Below are positions 8,293 to 18,273 of a stretch of 29,347 nt of DNA, one piece after another. Under the pieces are notes generated by a model that was not told the DNA's origin, ran no database searches, and was given only the letters and a program-made list of their open reading frames with translations. Source of the stretch: Bacteroidales bacterium UBA2714 (GTDB taxonomy: Bacteria; Bacteroidota; Bacteroidia; Bacteroidales; P3); contig DEKU01000065.1 of assembly GCA_002354035.1 (NCBI GenBank), forward strand, positions 1 to 29,347, given 5' to 3'. Made by a program: the position numbers and the translations under genes. The first letter of the stretch is position 1, and each line of letters begins with the position of its first letter.

Positions 8293-8993
8293 TCTACCAA
8301 CTCGACCCCCACCACCCCGCTTTCCCCAATGCCGAAGAAGCCGAGCCAGACGGACTGATAGCCATCGGGGGCGACCTCAGCCCCGAACGGCTCATCAATG
8401 CCTACTGCTGTGGCATATTCCCCTGGTACAGCAAAGGAGAGCCACTGCTGTGGTGGTCGTTAGACCCACGCATGGTACTCTACCCCGCCGAATTCCGTTA
8501 CAGCAAAAGCCTACAGCGCGTGGTGCGGTCGGGCAAATACCAAGTGCACATCGACACCCGCTTCGAGCAAACCATGCGCAACTGCGCCGCCGTCGACCGT
8601 ACCGCACAGGGCCAGACTGGCACATGGATTACAGAAGAGATGGTGGCCGCCTACGTCCAGCTGCACCAGCTGGGAATTGCACACTCCTTCGAAACCTATT
8701 ACCACGACCAAATGGTGGGAGGTCTCTATGGCGTGAGCTTAGGACCCTTTTTCTTTGGCGAGTCCATGTTCCACACCATGACCGACGCCTCCAAAGTGGC
8801 GATGGTGCGATTAGTCGAATTCTGCTCGAGCCACGGCTTTCGCCTCATCGACGCCCAGCAGCCCACCGCCCATCTGGCCACCCTCGGCGCACGCCCCATA
8901 CCCCGGAGCCACTTCCTGCAAGAATTAAACCATATCCACGCCGAAAACACCCTGATCGGCAACTGGGCAACGCTGGACAGACAGCCCCAATAG
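8289..8993 (+). CDS. aat: Leucyl/phenylalanyl-tRNA--protein transferase, copy 1
   Basis: Aat transfers Leu or Phe from aminoacyl-tRNA to the N-terminus of proteins with basic N-terminal residues, marking them for ClpS/ClpAP in the bacterial N-end rule pathway. The 234-residue protein shows the family's hallmark blocks: FPN...EPDGLIAIGGDLSPERL, AYCCGIFPWY, WWSLDPRMVL, GTWITEEM, HSFETY, VGGLYGVSLG, FFFGESMFH and DASKVA. The ATG at 8289 is chosen because it overlaps the phosphatase stop (ATGA) and matches the start of the paralogue at 18935. A longer in-frame start at 8202 would add 29 residues without family similarity. The protein is about three-quarters identical by eye to copy 2, and is the better preserved copy because its ATG and upstream partner are intact. 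Confidence 0.95.
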   Translation: MIYQLDPHHPAFPNAEEAEPDGLIAIGGDLSPERLINAYCCGIFPWYSKGEPLLWWSLDPRMVLYPAEFRYSKSLQRVVRSGKYQVHIDTRFEQTMRNCAAVDRTAQGQTGTWITEEMVAAYVQLHQLGIAHSFETYYHDQMVGGLYGVSLGPFFFGESMFHTMTDASKVAMVRLVEFCSSHGFRLIDAQQPTAHLATLGARPIPRSHFLQELNHIHAENTLIGNWATLDRQPQ

Positions 8994-9151
8994 CCCCCTC
9001 TCCCCCACCCCACAGAAAAATCAGAACCTCAGAGAGAATCCATGTCACCCCGCCTCGAAATCGAACGGGTCAACGGGTTGCTTTACCTTTTGCACAATCA
9101 TAATTATCCATAAAATGATAATCCCAACAATCATCAACCATAAGAAAATAG

Positions 9152-9159
9152 TACCTTTG
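9152..9159 (+). promoter_or_regulatory. Putative -7 box of the giant adhesin gene
   Basis: TACCTTTG matches TAnnTTTG and lies about 95 nt before the ATG at 9255. The leader after it is very A-rich (AAACAAAC-type runs), as is common before Bacteroidetes starts. No clear TTG at -33. The rest of 8994-9254 contains nothing else recognisable. Confidence 0.5.
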
Positions 9160-9254
9160 CATCTTTAAAAACAAAATCTATATTGATATTGTACACTGAA
9201 AGACAAAATAATAAGTATAATTAAACAATCAAACAAAAAACAAACAACAAAAAA

Positions 9255-12200
9255 ATGAACTTAAAAACACTTTGGACTGCCCTCTTGCTGACATTGCTCT
9301 TGCCAATGTCGCTGAGGGCACAAGACAGCCTGCAAGTGTGCAACGGTACGGACGAGAATTCGTACATACCGATGTACGGCTATTACAACGACTCGCGATT
9401 CCACAACGAGTTCATCTACCCTGCCCGACTGCTGAGCAGCATGGCCGGGCAGAGCATCACTGGCCTGACATTCTACGCCAGCGAAGATGAGAGCTGGAAC
9501 TCGAATCTGGTGATTTGGATCGGCGAGACAAACGACACCGCCTACGCCAGCGGCACAACCTGGAAGATGCCCGCAGATGCCGACACGGCCTGGACAGGTA
9601 CCTGCTCGGTGGTGAACGGCCGATGGGTAATCCAGCTGGATGTTCCTTACTCCTACCAGGGCGGCAACCTGGTGATCGGTGTGATGAATACTGCCGCCGG
9701 CACCGGATGCCCTTACAGCTACTTCCTTGGCGTGGAAACTGACTACAATGCCAGCGGCTATGTGAACGGCGGAAGTGCCTACAGCTCAACCACGGTCAAC
9801 TACCGTCAGCAATTCCTGCCGAAGGTGACTTTCACCTATAGCGCCGGCGGCCCTGTCTGCCTGCGACCCACAAACCTCAATGCAAGCAATATTGCCACCA
9901 ATGCAGCCACAGTGAGTTGGAGCAGCCGCAACGGCGAGAGCAGCTGGCTGCTGTATCTGAACGACACGTTGGTGTCGGAAGTCTACGACTCGACATATAC
10001 TTTCAGCGGTCTGGTGCCCAACACCAACTACTCCGTCAGCGTGAGTGCGCTGTGCACCACTGGCGACACATCGCGCCGCTCCTACCTCTCGTTCCGCACC
10101 AGCTGCGCCCCGATAGCCACCCTTCCGTGGAACGAGAACTTCAACTCTTTCACCGGCTCGTCGAGCTCGACGGCCAACACTTCGATCACCAACCTCCCCT
10201 GCTGGGAGGTGACGGGTGCTTACAGCAACAACTCATTCCTGCAAAACACGTATAACCATGACACGGCCGCCTCGGGCAACGCGATGCGCCTGTATGGCCA
10301 CACCACCAATTATCCTACCTTCATTGCTCTGCCCGAATTCCAAGAAAGCATCTCGAGCCTGATGGTGGGATTCTGGATGACGGTCGACGCCGCCAACACT
10401 TACCTTGGCGTGGGCTACATGACCGACCCCACCGACACCTCCACCTATACCGAAGTGACCACCGTTCGCCCCTACACTACTGGCAACTGGGAGTGGCACG
10501 ATGCGGCCATGAACTCCGAAGCCACCGGCCGTATAGCCATACGTTATTATGGCAGCTATGGCAACCTCCGTTTAGATGATTTTACTGTTGGCTACGCTCC
10601 ATCCTGCTCACGTCCCTCATCGGTAGCGGTCCGCAACGTGACCTCCGATGCCGCTGAGCTTCTGATAGCGGACACTGTCAACAACGCCTCGAGCTATACC
10701 GTTGTGCTGCGGGACGGCACGACCACTGTGGACAGCCTGGTCGTGTACGACACGGTAGTATACTTCACTACCCTGACGCCCAACACCGACTATACCGTCA
10801 GCCTTGTCACCAACTGCGACGACGGCAACAGCTACAACCCGATGTTTGCATCGTTCCGCACCAGCTGCGTGGCCATCGCCCACGACAGCCTTCCTTTTGT
10901 GGAGGACTTTGAGAGCTATGCCGCCGGCGGCTATTCTTCATCAACTAATGTGATGAATATCTCTTGCTGGAACGTGATGAACCGCTACAGCAACAGCTAT
11001 CCTTATTTTTCGACCTCGCAGCACCACAGCGGCAACAACAGCTTGTACATATATAGCTATGCCGACACGACGACGGCCACGGTTATTGCCCTGCCCGCTT
11101 TCGAGGACGACCTTCAAAACCTGATGCTCAGCTTTTGGCTCTACAACAACGCCGTGCAGGTTGGTGTGCTTTCCAACCCGACGGATGCCAGCACTTTCCG
11201 TGCTTTGCAGACTTGCATTCCTTCAGCCAGCAGCACTTGGGAGCGGTTTGAGGCCACCTTCGCCGGAATAACCACCGGTACGATGGCTATCCGCTATGCC
11301 GGATCCAACTACGGCTCGTCTTACATCGACGACATCACTGTGCAGGAGCTGCCTTCGTGCACCCGTCCGTCGCAGATGCGTGTGAGCGAGGTGACCACCA
11401 CCAGTGCCACCATCACCATCAGCGATGCCAACATGATGAGCCATTATATGCTCTATCTCTCCGCCACAGATAGCGTGGAGATTTACGACACGGTATACTA
11501 TCTGACCGACCTGACCAGCAGCACTGCCTACACCATCAGCGTGCGCACCATCTGTAACGATGGCTCGATGACGGAGGCCATCAGCACCAGTTTCAGAACC
11601 GACTGCGAGTCTATCAGCACCCTGCCCTGGCATGAGAACTTCGACAGCTATTCCAGTCTCTTCACTTCGTACGCCAACGAGATGGTGGGTGGCATGATTC
11701 CTTGCTGGGGCCTGATTAAGGACAACGCCTCGGCGCGCATGTCGTTGACCAACAACAACTACCGTTACGGTACCACAGGCATCAGCCTGATGTTCTATCC
11801 TGGCCGCAGTGGCGCGAAAAACTTTATTATTCTGCCCCCGTTCGATGACGACATCTCTCTGTTAGAGCTGCAATTCCAAACCCGTCCGGAGGGCACTTCA
11901 GCCAGTTCGGGTTCATTTGACGTGGGTTATATGACCGACCCGAACGACTCCACCTCTTTTGTCAGCGTTCAGCATTATGATTACAGCGACTTTAATGACA
12001 GCTATCAAGAGAAATTCGTGTTGTTCGGCAATGCCCCGTCGGGTGCTCGCATGGCAATGCGTCATAACTCGTCGGCATCTAACTATTACTGGTTTGTGGA
12101 CGAGGTGGATGTGCACTACGCCCCCGCTTGCAATATGCCGACCAGTGTGAGCATCACAGCCACGACTACCACATCGCTCACCGCCACAGTCACGGGCGAC

Positions 12201-15200
12201 GACTACAACACTTACTGCTATATGCTCATTTACAACGACTCGGTTGTTGATTCGGTAGAGTTTGCAGACACCACCTGGACCTTTGAGAACCTCACCCCCA
12301 ACAGGCTCTATACGGTCAATGTCCGCACTGTTTGTGCCGACGGTACCTACACCCCTGCCGTGACCACCACGGGCCGCACGGACTGCGGCACCATGACCAC
12401 CGAGGATTTGCCTTTCGTCGAAGACTTTGAGAGCTACGGCACATACGTTTATTCTTTCCCCTGCTGGACCCGCAACAGTTACAGCACTACTTATCCCAAC
12501 TACCCGCAGACCTCGTCGGCCAGCGGTCCGACGAGCAGCTCTGCCCGCGTGCTTTACTTCTACAACTATCAAGGTTCCCAGTTCTTGGCCATGCCCCCTG
12601 TGGAGAATCTGGGCGGTTTACTGCTCAGTTTCTATGCCCGCGCCAACAGCGCCAGCAACACTTACTATCTGAATGTCGGCACGATGACTGACCCCAACGA
12701 CACCACCACATTCACCAACCTTCAAACTTTCCCGTTGAATGGTGAGTGGACTCTCTATGATGTGAACCTGAGCAACTATACCGACACAGCCCACTATCTT
12801 GCTTTCCGCTTCTACAGCAGCAACTATGCCGGCATCTATGTTGACGACATTATGCTTGGGGTGGCTCCCAGTTGTCCCCGTCCGGCAGGTATAGCTTTGC
12901 GCAGCATCGACACCAACTCGGCTGTCATCTTTATCAACGACACCGCCGCCATCAACAACTATACCGTTGTTGTGGCCACAGACTCTGTCGCCGACACTAT
13001 CCATGCCACCGACACGCTGGTGACTCTCTCGGGGCTTACTCCCAACACGGCCTATACCGTCACAATGACTGCCCACTGCGCCGATGGCTACTCTCACATG
13101 CCCCATACACTTCAATTCACTACTCCGTGCACTCCTTTCGACTCCTTGCCTTGGGTTGAGAACTTCGACTCCTTGCCGTTGGATCTTACCAACGATATTC
13201 CTTGCTGGGGTTATATCGCCAACGGACATAGCAGCAGCAAAATACTTGTCACCAATGCCTCTACCCGTGTTCACAGCGGCACCAAGTCGTTGCGTTTTAA
13301 CGGCAACTGCCAGCAGCCCAACTATGCCTTACTCCCCAGCTTCAACGCTAACACCAGTTCGCTGGTGCTCCGCCTCTGGCTTGTGGCCGAGAGCGGTGCT
13401 TCGTCGGGCGCTCTTCGCGTGGGCTACCTGACCAATCCGGCCGACAGCTCCACTTTCGTGCCCATGGCTGTCTTCAACGCCTCGAACTACACCGACTCCA
13501 TGCGCTATGAAGAGGTCTTCTTCGTCGGGGCCCCGGCCGACGCACGCATCGCCATTTCGCAACTCAATAATGGCGCCAACTACTGGTGGTGGATTGACGA
13601 TGTGGAGCTGGACTATGCCCCCGACTGCGCTGCCCCCATCATCAATGTGACCGACATCACCGAGACCTCTGCCACGGTGAACCTCACCGATGCCAACAAC
13701 ACGAACCACTACTGGCTCTTCACGTCGGCCACCGACAGTGTAGAGGTGATTGGCAACACCCACAGCCTGACGGGTCTCTCTGCCTCCACCGAGTATACCC
13801 TCATGGCCAAAACCATCTGCGGATTCGACATGTCGATCAACTCTACTGCCACTTTCCGCACTGCTTGTGGTGCCATTTCCCACAGCCAGCTGCCCTGGAA
13901 CGAGGACTTCGAAGGCTATACCGGTGGCACATACGCCTCGGCCGCTTGTGTCTTCAACGACCCATGCTGGACAATCCTTAATCGCTACTCTGACAACTAT
14001 CCCTATATCTATAGAAGTTCCTATTATGCCCACAGCGGCATCCAGAGCTTCAACTTCTATGGCAACACCAATCCTGCTACGATTGCTGCCCTGCCTGAGT
14101 TTGCCGACAGCCTGTCCAACCTGGCCTTCTCCTTCTGGATGCGCACCTCTTCCACCTCCTATGGTGTCGAAGTAGGATACATGACCAACCCCAACGATGC
14201 CTCCACCTTTGTCTCTATCCAGACCTGCCAAGTGTCGTCGAGCAACACCTATACCATGCATGAGGTGACCTTCCCCGACACAGCCTCTGGCAACATTGCC
14301 CTCCGCTATGTGGGTACCTACCCTTCGAACATCTATTTAGACGACTTCTCAGTCTTTGAGGCTCCCAGCTGTGCCCGTCCCACCTCTGTCACCGTGGGTA
14401 ACGTCACTCCCTTCAGTGCCGAGCTGACCATCGTGGACACCGCCCATACCAACCACTATCAGATTGTGACCAACGGTGCTGACACTACCGAGATTTTTGC
14501 CGACACCGTCACCCTCACTGGCCTCACTCCCGCCACGCACTACTCTGTGACCGTGAAGGCCATCTGCTCCGATGGCACTACCACCTCTGCTGTCATGGCC
14601 ACCTTCCAGACTCCTTGCGTTGAGATTACCACCCTGCCCTGGAGCGAGAATTTCGACTCCATCCCCACTGGCACCTCAAACATCTTCACCGGCGCCTACC
14701 TGCCCTGCTGGAACATGTACCGTGGCCGCTACAACGACTCCACCGGCTCATCGCCTCTCTACCGCGCCACGATGGATGTGTTCTATCTGAACACCTACGG
14801 CATGGACGGCTCGAAGAACCTGCGTTGCAATATTTATGGCGATACGAACTACCGCTGGCTGGTGACTCCCACGTTTGCACTCACCACACCTGCCGAGTTC
14901 TCGTTCCACTATTCGCTGACCAAGTATAACAGCAACGATGCTATTGACTCAATAGGCACTGACGACCGCTTCCTGGTCCTGGCCACCACCGATGGCGGCT
15001 CCACATGGACTCCCCTCCTCTCTTTCGGACACGGCAGCGACTTTGATGTGCAGCTCGACTCTGTGTCCGCCACAGCCGACTCCGCCGCTATCGACCTCAC
15101 CCGTTTCATTGGCCAAAATGTGCGCATTGCCTTCTACGGCGAGTCGATGAGCAGAAACACTGATAACGACTTCCATATCGACAACCTGAGCTTGATCTCA

Positions 15201-16142
15201 ACTGGGTTGCCCCCTGTGCAGTATACAGTCTCCCTTGTCTCCTCCGACGAGAGCATGGGTAGTGTGTCGCCCGCTGGCGCAACTCAGGTGACAGAGAACA
15301 ACAGCTTCACCGCCACCGCCACCCCCGTCGAGGGCTACCACTTCGTGTCGTGGATGAACGGCACCACGGTGGCCAGCACCGCCAACCCCTACACCTTCAT
15401 TGTCACGAACGACATCACGCTCACCGCTCAGTTTGCAATGGATACGGTCAAGTTTGCCGTCACCCTCACTTCGGCCGACGAGACGATGGGTTCTGTCCGT
15501 CCCGAAGGCACAACGCTGGTTCCTGAAGGCAACACCTTCTCGGCCACGGCAGTGGCAAACAACGGCTTCCGCTTCGATGCCTGGACCGACGGCACTAATG
15601 TGGTAACCACCGATAACCCCTACAACTTCGTGGTGAATCAACCCGTTCAACTCACTGCCACCTTCGTGGCTCAATATCGCGTCGAGGCCGAATACGACCC
15701 CTGGAGTGGGTTTGTCGATGGTCTGGGTGTGTTTGATGCCGGCAGCGAGGTGACATTGACCGCTGTGCCCGAAGAGGGCTACGACTTTATCGGCTGGATG
15801 ATGCCCGACAGTCAGGACACTCTGCATGACAATCCGCTGACATTTGTCGTAAACAGCGATGTCCGCGTGCGTGCCTTCTTTGCCCGTCACACGGGTATTG
15901 CCGAAACCGAAACAGCCAATGTAACTCTCTCGCCCAATCCTGCCACCACACAGCTGACCATCTCCGGCCTCGAAGCGGGCACCGAAATCACCATTCTCGA
16001 TGCAAGCGGACGCGAGATGTTCCGCACCAAGGCTCAGGCCGAAAGCCTGAATGTGAACCTCCACGGCTATGCACAGGGCGCCTACTTTGTGCGCATAGCT
16101 GGCCGTGAGAGTCTGGCCATCCGCAAGCTGATTGTGAAATAG
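9255..16142 (+). CDS. Giant T9SS-secreted adhesin-like protein, seven FN3/jelly-roll modules
   Basis: The 2295-residue protein starts with a signal peptide ending at LRAQ. Residues ~25-195 form an N-terminal beta domain. Seven modules follow, each an FN3 domain opening with C.RP(T/S) and ending in FRT.C, then a ~160-residue jelly-roll (MAM/cleaved-adhesin-like) domain opening with LPW.E(N/D)F and ending in (D/E)(D/E)...APSC. FN3 domains begin near residues 201, 450, 701, 958, 1207, 1457 and 1705. The seventh jelly roll is longer and of a different subtype. Three InlB/Flg_new-like repeats with GY.F..W.....T...NP start near 1989, 2065 and 2140. A type A T9SS sorting domain (LSPNPA...GAYFVRI...LIVK) occupies ~2215-2295. 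The protein should be exported, cut and anchored to the surface or released. Binding of glycans, host matrix or other cells is inferred. No catalytic residues are evident. Confidence 0.9.
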   Translation: MNLKTLWTALLLTLLLPMSLRAQDSLQVCNGTDENSYIPMYGYYNDSRFHNEFIYPARLLSSMAGQSITGLTFYASEDESWNSNLVIWIGETNDTAYASGTTWKMPADADTAWTGTCSVVNGRWVIQLDVPYSYQGGNLVIGVMNTAAGTGCPYSYFLGVETDYNASGYVNGGSAYSSTTVNYRQQFLPKVTFTYSAGGPVCLRPTNLNASNIATNAATVSWSSRNGESSWLLYLNDTLVSEVYDSTYTFSGLVPNTNYSVSVSALCTTGDTSRRSYLSFRTSCAPIATLPWNENFNSFTGSSSSTANTSITNLPCWEVTGAYSNNSFLQNTYNHDTAASGNAMRLYGHTTNYPTFIALPEFQESISSLMVGFWMTVDAANTYLGVGYMTDPTDTSTYTEVTTVRPYTTGNWEWHDAAMNSEATGRIAIRYYGSYGNLRLDDFTVGYAPSCSRPSSVAVRNVTSDAAELLIADTVNNASSYTVVLRDGTTTVDSLVVYDTVVYFTTLTPNTDYTVSLVTNCDDGNSYNPMFASFRTSCVAIAHDSLPFVEDFESYAAGGYSSSTNVMNISCWNVMNRYSNSYPYFSTSQHHSGNNSLYIYSYADTTTATVIALPAFEDDLQNLMLSFWLYNNAVQVGVLSNPTDASTFRALQTCIPSASSTWERFEATFAGITTGTMAIRYAGSNYGSSYIDDITVQELPSCTRPSQMRVSEVTTTSATITISDANMMSHYMLYLSATDSVEIYDTVYYLTDLTSSTAYTISVRTICNDGSMTEAISTSFRTDCESISTLPWHENFDSYSSLFTSYANEMVGGMIPCWGLIKDNASARMSLTNNNYRYGTTGISLMFYPGRSGAKNFIILPPFDDDISLLELQFQTRPEGTSASSGSFDVGYMTDPNDSTSFVSVQHYDYSDFNDSYQEKFVLFGNAPSGARMAMRHNSSASNYYWFVDEVDVHYAPACNMPTSVSITATTTTSLTATVTGDDYNTYCYMLIYNDSVVDSVEFADTTWTFENLTPNRLYTVNVRTVCADGTYTPAVTTTGRTDCGTMTTEDLPFVEDFESYGTYVYSFPCWTRNSYSTTYPNYPQTSSASGPTSSSARVLYFYNYQGSQFLAMPPVENLGGLLLSFYARANSASNTYYLNVGTMTDPNDTTTFTNLQTFPLNGEWTLYDVNLSNYTDTAHYLAFRFYSSNYAGIYVDDIMLGVAPSCPRPAGIALRSIDTNSAVIFINDTAAINNYTVVVATDSVADTIHATDTLVTLSGLTPNTAYTVTMTAHCADGYSHMPHTLQFTTPCTPFDSLPWVENFDSLPLDLTNDIPCWGYIANGHSSSKILVTNASTRVHSGTKSLRFNGNCQQPNYALLPSFNANTSSLVLRLWLVAESGASSGALRVGYLTNPADSSTFVPMAVFNASNYTDSMRYEEVFFVGAPADARIAISQLNNGANYWWWIDDVELDYAPDCAAPIINVTDITETSATVNLTDANNTNHYWLFTSATDSVEVIGNTHSLTGLSASTEYTLMAKTICGFDMSINSTATFRTACGAISHSQLPWNEDFEGYTGGTYASAACVFNDPCWTILNRYSDNYPYIYRSSYYAHSGIQSFNFYGNTNPATIAALPEFADSLSNLAFSFWMRTSSTSYGVEVGYMTNPNDASTFVSIQTCQVSSSNTYTMHEVTFPDTASGNIALRYVGTYPSNIYLDDFSVFEAPSCARPTSVTVGNVTPFSAELTIVDTAHTNHYQIVTNGADTTEIFADTVTLTGLTPATHYSVTVKAICSDGTTTSAVMATFQTPCVEITTLPWSENFDSIPTGTSNIFTGAYLPCWNMYRGRYNDSTGSSPLYRATMDVFYLNTYGMDGSKNLRCNIYGDTNYRWLVTPTFALTTPAEFSFHYSLTKYNSNDAIDSIGTDDRFLVLATTDGGSTWTPLLSFGHGSDFDVQLDSVSATADSAAIDLTRFIGQNVRIAFYGESMSRNTDNDFHIDNLSLISTGLPPVQYTVSLVSSDESMGSVSPAGATQVTENNSFTATATPVEGYHFVSWMNGTTVASTANPYTFIVTNDITLTAQFAMDTVKFAVTLTSADETMGSVRPEGTTLVPEGNTFSATAVANNGFRFDAWTDGTNVVTTDNPYNFVVNQPVQLTATFVAQYRVEAEYDPWSGFVDGLGVFDAGSEVTLTAVPEEGYDFIGWMMPDSQDTLHDNPLTFVVNSDVRVRAFFARHTGIAETETANVTLSPNPATTQLTISGLEAGTEITILDASGREMFRTKAQAESLNVNLHGYAQGAYFVRIAGRESLAIRKLIVK

Positions 16143-16162
16143 GCCTTATACCATTCTACAAC

Positions 16163-16199
16163 AAAAAACGGTGTTCCCTCTGTCGGGACACCGTTTTTT
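16163..16199. terminator. Bidirectional Rho-independent terminator
   Basis: AAAAAACGGTGT-T-CCC pairs with GGGACACCGTTTTTT around a 6-nt loop, with a single bulged T. Flanking A and T runs make it work in both directions. It separates the convergent adhesin and 466-residue genes. Confidence 0.88.
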
Positions 16200-16280
16200 C
16201 TTTTCCAGCCGATTCTCCTTCCCACTTGGGAGAGGTTGAGGGGTATGGAGGGCTGGGGGCATGCCGACATCCCTTTCCCA

Positions 16281-16316
16281 AAGGGGGAGGGCAGCCACTC
16301 GGCTGCCCTCCCCCTT
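16281..16316. repeat. Perfect 16 bp GC-rich palindrome
   Basis: AAGGGGGAGGGCAGCC (16281-16296) pairs perfectly with GGCTGCCCTCCCCCTT (16301-16316) around ACTC. It stands between the terminator and the stop codon of the 466-residue gene. It may act as a second terminator or 3'-end stabiliser, and it is duplicated at 18396-18427. Confidence 0.8.
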
Positions 16317-16342
16317 ATCATGACTGTCTGTTTCTTTCAATA

Positions 16343-17743
16343 CTACTCAACAATAAGACGCAAACGGTGCGCCTCAGCAGGTACTCTATTATTGCCACCT
16401 GCTGTTTGTCGCCGAGCCGGTTCGACACTGACAGTGTACAACCCAGCGGGCAGACCGTCAAGGGACAGCCGCGTCTCCCGGCTGTGCAACGTGCGGCGCA
16501 TCACCTCGCGCCCTGCGGCATCATGCAGCGTCATCTGCATCCCCTCCGCAAGCCCTGCCTCACCGCCGTGGACCGTAAACGTCACATGGCCGTGGGCGGG
16601 ATTCGGCGTGAGGGTGAAGGCCATGCCACTTTGCACTTCCGCTATGCCCTCTTCTCTCGGCTGGTGATGCGACGTGTCCGGCATGCTGTCGCCCGTATAG
16701 AAATATATCGGGCCACTCCACGGCGTCCACATCACCGTGTCGTGCAATGGGCAGGCGTGGTGGCACTTGGCACGCAGCCATGCCTGGTAGTACACGTCTT
16801 CCGACAGCCGCTCTGCTGTCAAGTCAAATATGCCGCCGGCTGTCGTCGCCACACGCAAACTATCCATCGGCGCATCGTAAGGGCCGTAGGCAAACTCATA
16901 CAACTGGTGCTCGCCCGCCGTATCCCACACAAAAGTGGGATACCCCGCATTGATACCCGCAAAAGCAAAGCCCTCCACATCAGGACACCCAAAACTATCT
17001 GTGTCTGGAATAGTGAAGATGGGGAATATAGCTTCAGTATATGTATCAGGATATGGGCCTCTCTTCAAAGACAATTGCATATCATTCCCCGGGTCCTCCC
17101 ATATCACCTCACAAGATAGTTCATCGGTATGACTACAATCAACTATCCCAGTACTGAATACATTTGTTGTAATGAAACGCCAGCTTGTATAATTAGGATT
17201 TATCTCAGAAGGACGGTTTCCAGTAGCATAAATCCCAACATATATAGTGTCCCGTACCTGTATCGGTATATCAAAATACAGAGAGTAGACGCCCAATACC
17301 GTGTCTATATAATATTCTGTGTCGGCTATAGAATTCATACAAAGAGTAGGATGGTCGAAAGCCCAGTATAAATCATACGGCCTATGACTTACCGCCCTGA
17401 GCGGATGGGTAAAGTGGCAGATGGGGTTGTTGAAATCACCATTTACAACCTCAGCCAACACACCTCTTATCTCGACAGAATCCCTGAATGAACGCCAGTC
17501 TAAAAATGCAGCCACATTCAATCCCCTCACTATGGATCCAGAGGGAACAATAATACTGTGGCCATAAACTGTCCGCTGATAATAAGGCATTTCACCGCGA
17601 TTTATAGTAAACCTTGAGGTGGAATCTTTCATAATGGGATATACGGAGTCCATATAGTCTATCCTAAAGGGATAAATTGTGTCCTGCGCACCAAGGATTC
17701 CGGCACAGGCCATAGCCATTATTAAAAAAAACACTTTCTTCAT
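16343..17743 (-). CDS. T9SS-secreted cargo protein of unknown function, 466 aa
   Basis: The signal peptide MKKVFFLIMAMACAGILGAQ is followed by a region (~20-250) with no domain I can name. Residues ~255-355 look like an FN3-type beta sandwich (YPTFVWDTAGEHQLYEFAYG). A type A T9SS sorting domain covers ~385-466, with the motif TLTPNPAHG, a middle GREVMRRTLHS and the terminal LRLIVE. Export by Sec and then type IX secretion is therefore likely, but the biochemical role is unknown. The 5' half is more AT-rich than the 3' third, which suggests that parts of the gene have different histories. The last ~110 codons are duplicated at 18456-18790. It converges on the adhesin gene, and a small ORF overlaps its 5' end. 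Confidence 0.85.
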   Translation of the reverse strand: MKKVFFLIMAMACAGILGAQDTIYPFRIDYMDSVYPIMKDSTSRFTINRGEMPYYQRTVYGHSIIVPSGSIVRGLNVAAFLDWRSFRDSVEIRGVLAEVVNGDFNNPICHFTHPLRAVSHRPYDLYWAFDHPTLCMNSIADTEYYIDTVLGVYSLYFDIPIQVRDTIYVGIYATGNRPSEINPNYTSWRFITTNVFSTGIVDCSHTDELSCEVIWEDPGNDMQLSLKRGPYPDTYTEAIFPIFTIPDTDSFGCPDVEGFAFAGINAGYPTFVWDTAGEHQLYEFAYGPYDAPMDSLRVATTAGGIFDLTAERLSEDVYYQAWLRAKCHHACPLHDTVMWTPWSGPIYFYTGDSMPDTSHHQPREEGIAEVQSGMAFTLTPNPAHGHVTFTVHGGEAGLAEGMQMTLHDAAGREVMRRTLHSRETRLSLDGLPAGLYTVSVEPARRQTAGGNNRVPAEAHRLRLIVE

Positions 17744-18041
17744 GACATTTCCTTTTATTTGTTGTTAAATCTTGAATTACTACTGACATCTGAACATCCA
17801 CTGGGAGGATTTGTTTTCCTCTGCGCAACCCCCAATCGTCCGATATAGCCCTGGCGCGCCACCTCATCATAATATAGACCAACGCGGAGGTGTCGTCAAT
17901 GGCTCGGATTAGCGAATGAGTGTAGCTCCTTTCCCCGCCTACAAAGGCCGAAGCATAGTCAAACGACGGTTGTCCAGAAATGTGCAATGGAACCACCTGA
18001 AAGACAATAACTGCAACCCACAAAGAAAGTTTTGTTTTCAT
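17664..18041 (-). CDS. Small putative secreted protein, possibly a truncated gene
   Basis: The ATG at 18041 gives a good signal peptide (MKTKLSLWVAVIVFQVVPLH) followed by SGQPSFDYASAFVGGERSYTH. A promoter of TTG-19 nt-TATATTTG sits ~85 nt upstream, so the N-terminal part looks like a real secreted-protein gene. After about residue 60 the composition turns basic and unstructured (RWRARAISDDWGLRRGKQ). The ORF then runs 80 bp into the next gene in another frame, which is unusual. I read this as the preserved start of a larger secreted protein whose body was lost by frameshift or deletion. It may now mainly deliver transcription to the 466-residue gene. No family is recognised. Confidence 0.45.
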   Translation of the reverse strand: MKTKLSLWVAVIVFQVVPLHISGQPSFDYASAFVGGERSYTHSLIRAIDDTSALVYIMMRWRARAISDDWGLRRGKQILPVDVQMSVVIQDLTTNKRKCHEESVFFNNGYGLCRNPWCAGHNLSL

Positions 18042-18127
18042 AGTGTCTGCTGTTTTATTATACAACAACTTTAATACCCGCTTATTACAACAATATTAAA
18101 CGTAATAGCCATCAATCTTCTGTCTTG

Positions 18128-18157
18128 CAAATATAAATAAAAAAAACATATTCGCAA
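18128..18157 (-). promoter_or_regulatory. Bacteroidetes-type promoter upstream of the small ORF and T9SS cargo gene
   Basis: On the minus strand TTG (18155-18157) is followed after exactly 19 nt by TATATTTG (18128-18135), matching the -33/-7 pattern of Bacteroidetes housekeeping promoters. Start of transcription would be near 18120. Confidence 0.65.
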
Positions 18158-18273
18158 GATTAACAACAAAATTTTAACAAAGAACGCTCACCTCCATTTT
18201 CAAACGGCCGCCGCAGACTGCACGCACCTTCTTGCCACAGGATTGTGAAATAGGTCTTATACCATTTTACAAC

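Larger units (their letters stand above)
16130..16676. repeat. Long direct repeat, copy A (source copy)
   Basis: This segment recurs at 18241-18790 with about 97% identity by eye (roughly 17 substitutions and three 1-base insertions). It covers the last codons of the adhesin gene, both hairpins of the intergenic gap and the final ~110 codons of the 466-residue gene. Here it sits in intact genes, so this is the likely donor. Confidence 0.93.
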
